NCBI GenBank assembly: GCA_023389535.1
Contig: JAEWEH010000258.1
Span: 1-8,644 of the forward strand
Source of the DNA: Pseudomonadota bacterium
GTDB taxonomy: Bacteria; Pseudomonadota; Gammaproteobacteria; Burkholderiales; Burkholderiaceae_B
Direction of reading: 5' to 3'
DNA length: 8,644 nt
Below are positions 5,675-8,644 of the stretch, piece after piece. The notes beneath the pieces are model-generated. The model was given only the letters and a program-made list of their open reading frames with translations. It was not told the origin of the DNA and did not search any database. The translations under genes and the position numbers were made by a program. Within the stretch, counting starts at the first letter, position 1, and each line of letters opens with the position of its first letter.

Positions 5675-7201
5675 TTGGAAGGCAACGCCAACCTATATGC
5701 TTTGCTCGCGTCGGGCTTCCCGGCGGACCGTTCGAAAATAGCCATCGAGACACCCGATCAGCAGTACAGCTGGAACGACGTCGAGGAAATGAGCGCACGG
5801 CTCGCAAACCTGTTGCATGCGCTGGATCTGCCGGCTGGCTCAAGGGTGGCGGTCCAGGTGGAAAAATCGCCCGAGGCGTTAATGCTTTACCTGGCGACCC
5901 TGCGGGCCGGCCTGGTGTACCTGCCTTTGAACACGGCTTATCGGTCGGCCGAGATCGAATATTTCCTGACGGATGCCGAGCCTTCCGTGGTGGTATGCGA
6001 CAGCCGCAATCTGGAATGGATACAGCCCCTGGCGGACAAGGCCGGCACGGCCTATGTCTACACACTGGATGAAGACGGCAGCGGCAGCCTGCCCGTGGCG
6101 GCGGCCAGCCAGGGCGATGAATTTCGCACCGCGCAGCGCGGGCCGGATGACCTGGCGGCCATACTTTACACATCGGGCACCACGGGGCGCAGCAAGGGCG
6201 CCATGCTCAGCCACCGAAACCTGTCGTCCAATGCGCTGGTGCTGAAGGATTACTGGGGCTGGCGGCCGGACGATGTATTGCTGCACATGCTGCCCATTTT
6301 CCATGTGCACGGGCTGTTTGTCGCCTCTCACGGCGCATTGCTCGCAGGCGCCAGGATGATCTGGCTGCCCAAATTCAACGTCGATCAAGCGCTGCATTAC
6401 CTGCCGCGCAGCACCGTAATGATGGGGGTGCCGACCTATTATGTGCGTCTGCTGGCCGACCCGCGTTTCGGGCGCGACGTCTGCGCCAACATGCGGCTTT
6501 TCATTTCCGGGTCGGCGCCGCTGCTGGCGGAAACGTTCAAGGAATTCAAGGAGCGTGCCGGCAGCGCCATTCTGGAGCGCTATGGCATGAGCGAAACCGT
6601 CATGCTGACGTCCAATCCCTATGACAGCGCCTTGGGCGAGCGCATCGGAGGCACGGTGGGGCAGCCCTTGCCAGGCGTTTCCGTCCGCGTCGTGGGCGAC
6701 GACAACCAGGTGTTGGGCCCCGGTGAGATCGGTAATGTTCAAGTGCGTGGACCGAATATATTTTCGGGCTATTGGCGCATGCCGGAAAAAACCAAAGAAG
6801 AATTCACCGATGACGGCTGGTTTCGCACGGGCGACGTGGGGCAGTGGGGCGGCGGGCAAGTGCCAGACAGCTATCTGTCCATCGTGGGGCGCAGCAAAGA
6901 CCTCATCATTTCCGGCGGATTCAACGTGTACCCCAAGGAAATCGAACTGGCCATCGACGACATGCCGGGCGTGGAAGAGTCGGCTGTCATCGGCGTTCCC
7001 CATCCCGATTTTGGCGAAGCCGTGGTGGCGGTGGTGGTTCCCAAGGCGGGCGAAAAACTGGATACTCAAGCCATGCTTGCGACCCTGAAGGGATCGCTGG
7101 CTAACTTCAAGGTTCCCAAGCGCTTGTGCGTGGTCGATGAATTGCCGCGCAATACCATGGGGAAGGTACAGAAAAATCTACTGCGCAAGCAGTTTTCTTG
7201 A
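5675..7201 (+). CDS. matB: Malonyl-CoA synthetase (malonate--CoA ligase, MatB)
   Basis: An AMP-forming acyl-CoA synthetase of 508 residues that converts malonate, ATP and CoA to malonyl-CoA, AMP and PPi. It resembles Rhizobium MatB closely along its length, judged from memory. Motifs in order are the QVEKSPEALMLYLATLRAG region (61-79), the phosphate loop YTSGTTGRSKG (165-175), PIFHVHGL with His210 and His212 (207-214), and GVPTYYVRLL with Arg258 (251-260). The His and Arg lie in the segments reported to bind the malonate carboxylate. After these come ERYGMSET (301-308), the TGD region (385-387), the hinge GRSKDLIISGG (405-415), and the C-terminal PRNTMGK with catalytic Lys497. A few extra residues around 391-398 (WGGGQVPD) lengthen the loop before the hinge. 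The start is TTG 5675: AGGAG at 5664-5668 is six bases upstream and the protein then begins as family members do. The longer open frame is only overlap with the previous gene. The gene begins one base after the crotonase stop. Confidence 0.95.
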   Translation: MEGNANLYALLASGFPADRSKIAIETPDQQYSWNDVEEMSARLANLLHALDLPAGSRVAVQVEKSPEALMLYLATLRAGLVYLPLNTAYRSAEIEYFLTDAEPSVVVCDSRNLEWIQPLADKAGTAYVYTLDEDGSGSLPVAAASQGDEFRTAQRGPDDLAAILYTSGTTGRSKGAMLSHRNLSSNALVLKDYWGWRPDDVLLHMLPIFHVHGLFVASHGALLAGARMIWLPKFNVDQALHYLPRSTVMMGVPTYYVRLLADPRFGRDVCANMRLFISGSAPLLAETFKEFKERAGSAILERYGMSETVMLTSNPYDSALGERIGGTVGQPLPGVSVRVVGDDNQVLGPGEIGNVQVRGPNIFSGYWRMPEKTKEEFTDDGWFRTGDVGQWGGGQVPDSYLSIVGRSKDLIISGGFNVYPKEIELAIDDMPGVEESAVIGVPHPDFGEAVVAVVVPKAGEKLDTQAMLATLKGSLANFKVPKRLCVVDELPRNTMGKVQKNLLRKQFS

Positions 7202-7223
7202 TGGCGAAGCGCTGCATCGCCAT
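7201..7223 (+). other. Hairpin immediately after the matB stop codon
   Basis: Perfect 7-bp arms ATGGCGA (7201-7207) and TCGCCAT (7217-7223) enclose a nine-base centre that can form two more G-C pairs after an A-A mismatch. The first base is the last base of the matB stop codon. No T-run follows, so by itself it is not a standard intrinsic terminator. It may protect the 3' end of the operon mRNA or help the terminator just downstream. Confidence 0.6.
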
Positions 7224-7236
7224 GTAGTTGGCAACT

Positions 7237-7266
7237 CCCCGCGGGCAGTATGCGGGGCTTTTCTTT
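7237..7266 (+). terminator. Probable intrinsic terminator after matB
   Basis: A 6-bp all-GC stem, CCCCGC (7237-7242) with GCGGGG (7252-7257), has a nine-base loop and is followed directly by the pyrimidine tract CTTTTCTTT (7258-7266). It would end, or partly reduce, transcription of the malonate operon before the binding-protein gene. The short stem and interrupted T-run make partial read-through plausible. Confidence 0.65.
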
Positions 7267-7273
7267 GAGCAAC

Positions 7274-7293
7274 GGCGCGCTATAAGGCGCGCT
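7274..7293 (+). repeat. Direct/inverted GC repeat upstream of the binding-protein gene
   Basis: GGCGCGCT occurs at 7274-7281 and 7286-7293, four bases apart. Because GCGCGC is self-complementary, the two copies can also pair as a 6-bp stem (7275-7280 with 7287-7292) around the loop TATAAG. TATAAG itself resembles a -10 element, but no -35 stands at a suitable distance. The element lies in the leader of the binding-protein gene, 28 bases before its start. It could be an operator, an mRNA-stabilising stem, or chance. Confidence 0.45.
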
Positions 7294-7320
7294 CAACATA
7301 ACAATACAGAGGAGACTCTA

Positions 7321-8292
7321 ATGAAGAATCGCTTTACGCTCGCGGCTGCCATGGCGTTGACCGCAATGACAGTAGCAGGGCCGGTGCAGGCCGCATGGCC
7401 GGAACGCGCCATCACCCTCGTCGTTCCTTTCCCCGCGGGCGGGGGAACCGACACCTTCGCGCGGCCGCTCGCGCATCAACTGGGCACGCAGCTGGGGCAA
7501 AGCGTCGTTGTCGACAACAAGGGCGGGGCAGGCGGCACGCTCGGGGCGGGCGTCGCAGCGCGCGCGCCGAACGACGGCTACACCTTCTTCATGGGCGGGG
7601 CGCATCACGCAGTGGCGCCTTCCATCTACAAGAAGCTCAATTACGATATCCAGAGGGATTTCACACCCGTGGCCCTGCTGGCCCAGCCGCCGCAGATCAT
7701 CGTTGTCAATCCCAGCAAGCTGCCCGTGACCAACGTCAAGGAATTCCTGGACAAGGCGCGCGCCAATCCCAGCCAGATCAACTTCGGCTCGGCCGGCATG
7801 GGCAGTACGCACCATCTGGCGGGTGAACTCTTCGCCCTGAAGTCCGACATCAAGCTGACCCACGTGCCTTACCAGGGTGCGGGCCCCATGCTGACCGGCC
7901 TGATTACCGGGCAGGTCGATGTGGCCTTCGACGGGCTGGGTTCCTCCGCCTCGCATATTCGGGCCGGTTCCATTCGGCCGCTGGCGGTCGCCTCGAAAGA
8001 GCGGTCGCCTTCGTTTCCCGATGTACCGACCGTAGCCGAGGCCGGTATCCCGGAATACGAAGTTTCCACCTGGTATGCCATGTGGGCCCCGGCGGGCACT
8101 CCGCCTGACATCGTCAAGCGGATGTCCGAGGAACTGGTCAAGGCCCTGAATACACCGAAGATCAAAGAGCTCTGGGCCAGTAATGGTTCAGGGGTGCCGA
8201 ACTTGACCGGCGCCGATTTCGGCAAATTCGTCGACAGCGAAATCACCCGCTGGGGTGGTGTGGTCAAGCAGGCAGGTGTCGAGCCTCAGTAA
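7321..8292 (+). CDS. Bug/TctC-family periplasmic solute-binding protein (tripartite tricarboxylate transporter type)
   Basis: A 323-residue secreted binding protein of normal Bug length. Residues 1-24 are a Sec signal peptide: MKNR, then a hydrophobic stretch, with a likely cut after VQA and a mature start AWPERAI. The mature protein shows the Bug signature: ITLVVPFPAGGGTDTFAR (31-48), the first ligand loop; the QLGQSVVVDNKGGAGGTLG segment; NFGSAGMGSTHHLAGELF (154-171), the second ligand loop; and VDVAFDGLGS near 199-208. Bug proteins bind small carboxylates, nicotinate-type acids or amino acids in the periplasm and deliver them to a TctAB-type permease. No TctA or TctB gene is present on either side, so it would use a permease encoded elsewhere. 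GGAG at 7311-7314 sits six bases before the ATG. Position after matB suggests malonate or a related dicarboxylate as ligand. This is inference, and the intervening terminator weakens the link. Confidence 0.92.
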   Translation: MKNRFTLAAAMALTAMTVAGPVQAAWPERAITLVVPFPAGGGTDTFARPLAHQLGTQLGQSVVVDNKGGAGGTLGAGVAARAPNDGYTFFMGGAHHAVAPSIYKKLNYDIQRDFTPVALLAQPPQIIVVNPSKLPVTNVKEFLDKARANPSQINFGSAGMGSTHHLAGELFALKSDIKLTHVPYQGAGPMLTGLITGQVDVAFDGLGSSASHIRAGSIRPLAVASKERSPSFPDVPTVAEAGIPEYEVSTWYAMWAPAGTPPDIVKRMSEELVKALNTPKIKELWASNGSGVPNLTGADFGKFVDSEITRWGGVVKQAGVEPQ

Positions 8293-8304
8293 GCAGGGCA
8301 AGAA

Positions 8305-8334
8305 CCGGCCTGTGCCGTCGCCGGCTCAGGCCGG
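8305..8334. terminator. Strong hairpin between convergent genes, possible bidirectional terminator
   Basis: CCGGCCTG (8305-8312) and CAGGCCGG (8327-8334) are perfect 8-bp arms. Inside them, after one T-T mismatch, GCCG (8314-8317) pairs with CGGC (8322-8325) around a four-base loop, giving a long GC-rich stem. It lies 12 bases after the binding-protein stop and 13 bases beyond the stop of the convergent phospholipase D gene, so it could stop transcription from both sides. No real T-run follows on either strand, so termination efficiency is uncertain. Confidence 0.6.
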
Positions 8335-8347
8335 ACTGTCTGATGTG

Positions 8348-8644
8348 TCATAGATAGGGGCTGGCCAGCCAGATGACCCGATTTCGCAAGCGCTTGCGAA
8401 ACGGAATGGCTGCCAGCCCTTCCAGCGTCACGGCGTCGGCATCAGCGATTTCGGCATCTATCAAGCGTTCGATCTGGGCGGCTGTCTCGTGGCTGTAGAC
8501 TTCCATGTCCAGTTCAAAATTCAAGCGCAAGCTGCGGGGGTCCAGGTTGGAAGATCCCACGAACGACCAAGCTCCATCTATCGTAATCAGCTTGGAATGA
8601 TTGAAGTTTCCCTTGGCGCGCCATACCCGGCAGCCATTGCGTAT
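8348..8644 (-). CDS. Cardiolipin synthase-like phospholipase D family protein, C-terminal part
   Basis: The last 98 codons of a minus-strand gene that continues past the right edge of the window. The frame is open all the way to 8644, and the GTG at 8560 is internal, not a start. A complete HKD motif is visible: His16, Lys18 and Asp23 in HSKLITID of the fragment, then six residues and GSSN (30-33), followed by LDPRSLRLNFELDMEVYS. This is the second, C-terminal catalytic motif of two-domain PLD enzymes such as bacterial cardiolipin synthases, which join two phosphatidyl lipids at the inner membrane. The tail ending in RVIWLASPYL is also typical of cardiolipin synthases. Which Cls type (A, B or C) cannot be told without the N-terminus. 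It converges on the binding-protein gene and shows no link to malonate metabolism. Confidence 0.88.
   Translation of the reverse strand: MRNGCRVWRAKGNFNHSKLITIDGAWSFVGSSNLDPRSLRLNFELDMEVYSHETAAQIERLIDAEIADADAVTLEGLAAIPFRKRLRNRVIWLASPYL

Noticed and set aside
5879..7069. Long minus-strand open frame (396 codons) opposite matB
   Set aside because: His/Gln/Arg-rich composition without any family motif, antisense to a complete MatB with all motifs intact. It is a by-product of codon bias.
8348..8560. A separate 70-codon minus-strand gene starting at GTG 8560
   Set aside because: The frame continues open upstream to the window edge and the upstream part contains the His-Lys-Asp residues of the PLD motif, so this is the tail of a larger gene.

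Overview
The window looks like a chromosomal stretch from a GC-rich betaproteobacterium, most likely Burkholderiales and probably Alcaligenaceae (Bordetella, Achromobacter or Pusillimonas-like). The reasons are the GC-rich coding bias, a Bug-family periplasmic binding protein (a family greatly expanded in these bacteria), and a GntR / malonyl-CoA decarboxylase / crotonase / malonyl-CoA synthetase gene order that I associate from memory with that group. No database search was possible, so the taxonomy is inference. I see no mobile element, CRISPR array, rRNA or tRNA.

Layout. Bases 1-29 may hold the first codons of a minus-strand gene. A WecH-like membrane acyltransferase (207-1244, +) converges on a PLP-dependent trans-sulfuration enzyme (1297-2505, -). 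A divergent intergenic region of 284 bases follows. It carries a tandem 18-bp repeat, a candidate promoter for the minus-strand gene, and an AT-rich palindromic element in front of a GntR/FCD regulator. From 2790 to 7201 four plus-strand genes are packed tightly: the regulator, malonyl-CoA decarboxylase, an enoyl-CoA hydratase-like protein, and malonyl-CoA synthetase (MatB). The gaps are +2, -10 and +1 bases. Two hairpins follow matB, one of them a plausible intrinsic terminator, and then a secreted Bug-type solute-binding protein (7321-8292). A strong hairpin separates this gene from the C-terminal end of a cardiolipin synthase-like phospholipase D protein entering from the right edge on the minus strand.

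How the genes work together. The core is a malonate-use operon. MatB would ligate malonate to CoA and the decarboxylase would convert malonyl-CoA to acetyl-CoA. The GntR protein is the likely ligand-responsive regulator. The Bug protein is a candidate malonate (or related acid) binding protein, although no membrane permease is encoded here. The least explained part is the crotonase-family protein between the decarboxylase and MatB. It keeps one of the two classical hydratase glutamates and lacks the other, so its reaction is open.

Overall this is an ordinary metabolic region with a few real questions: the crotonase, the orphan binding protein, the atypical active-site loop of the trans-sulfuration enzyme, and the regulatory structures. 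I did not find convincing evidence of a wholly new system.
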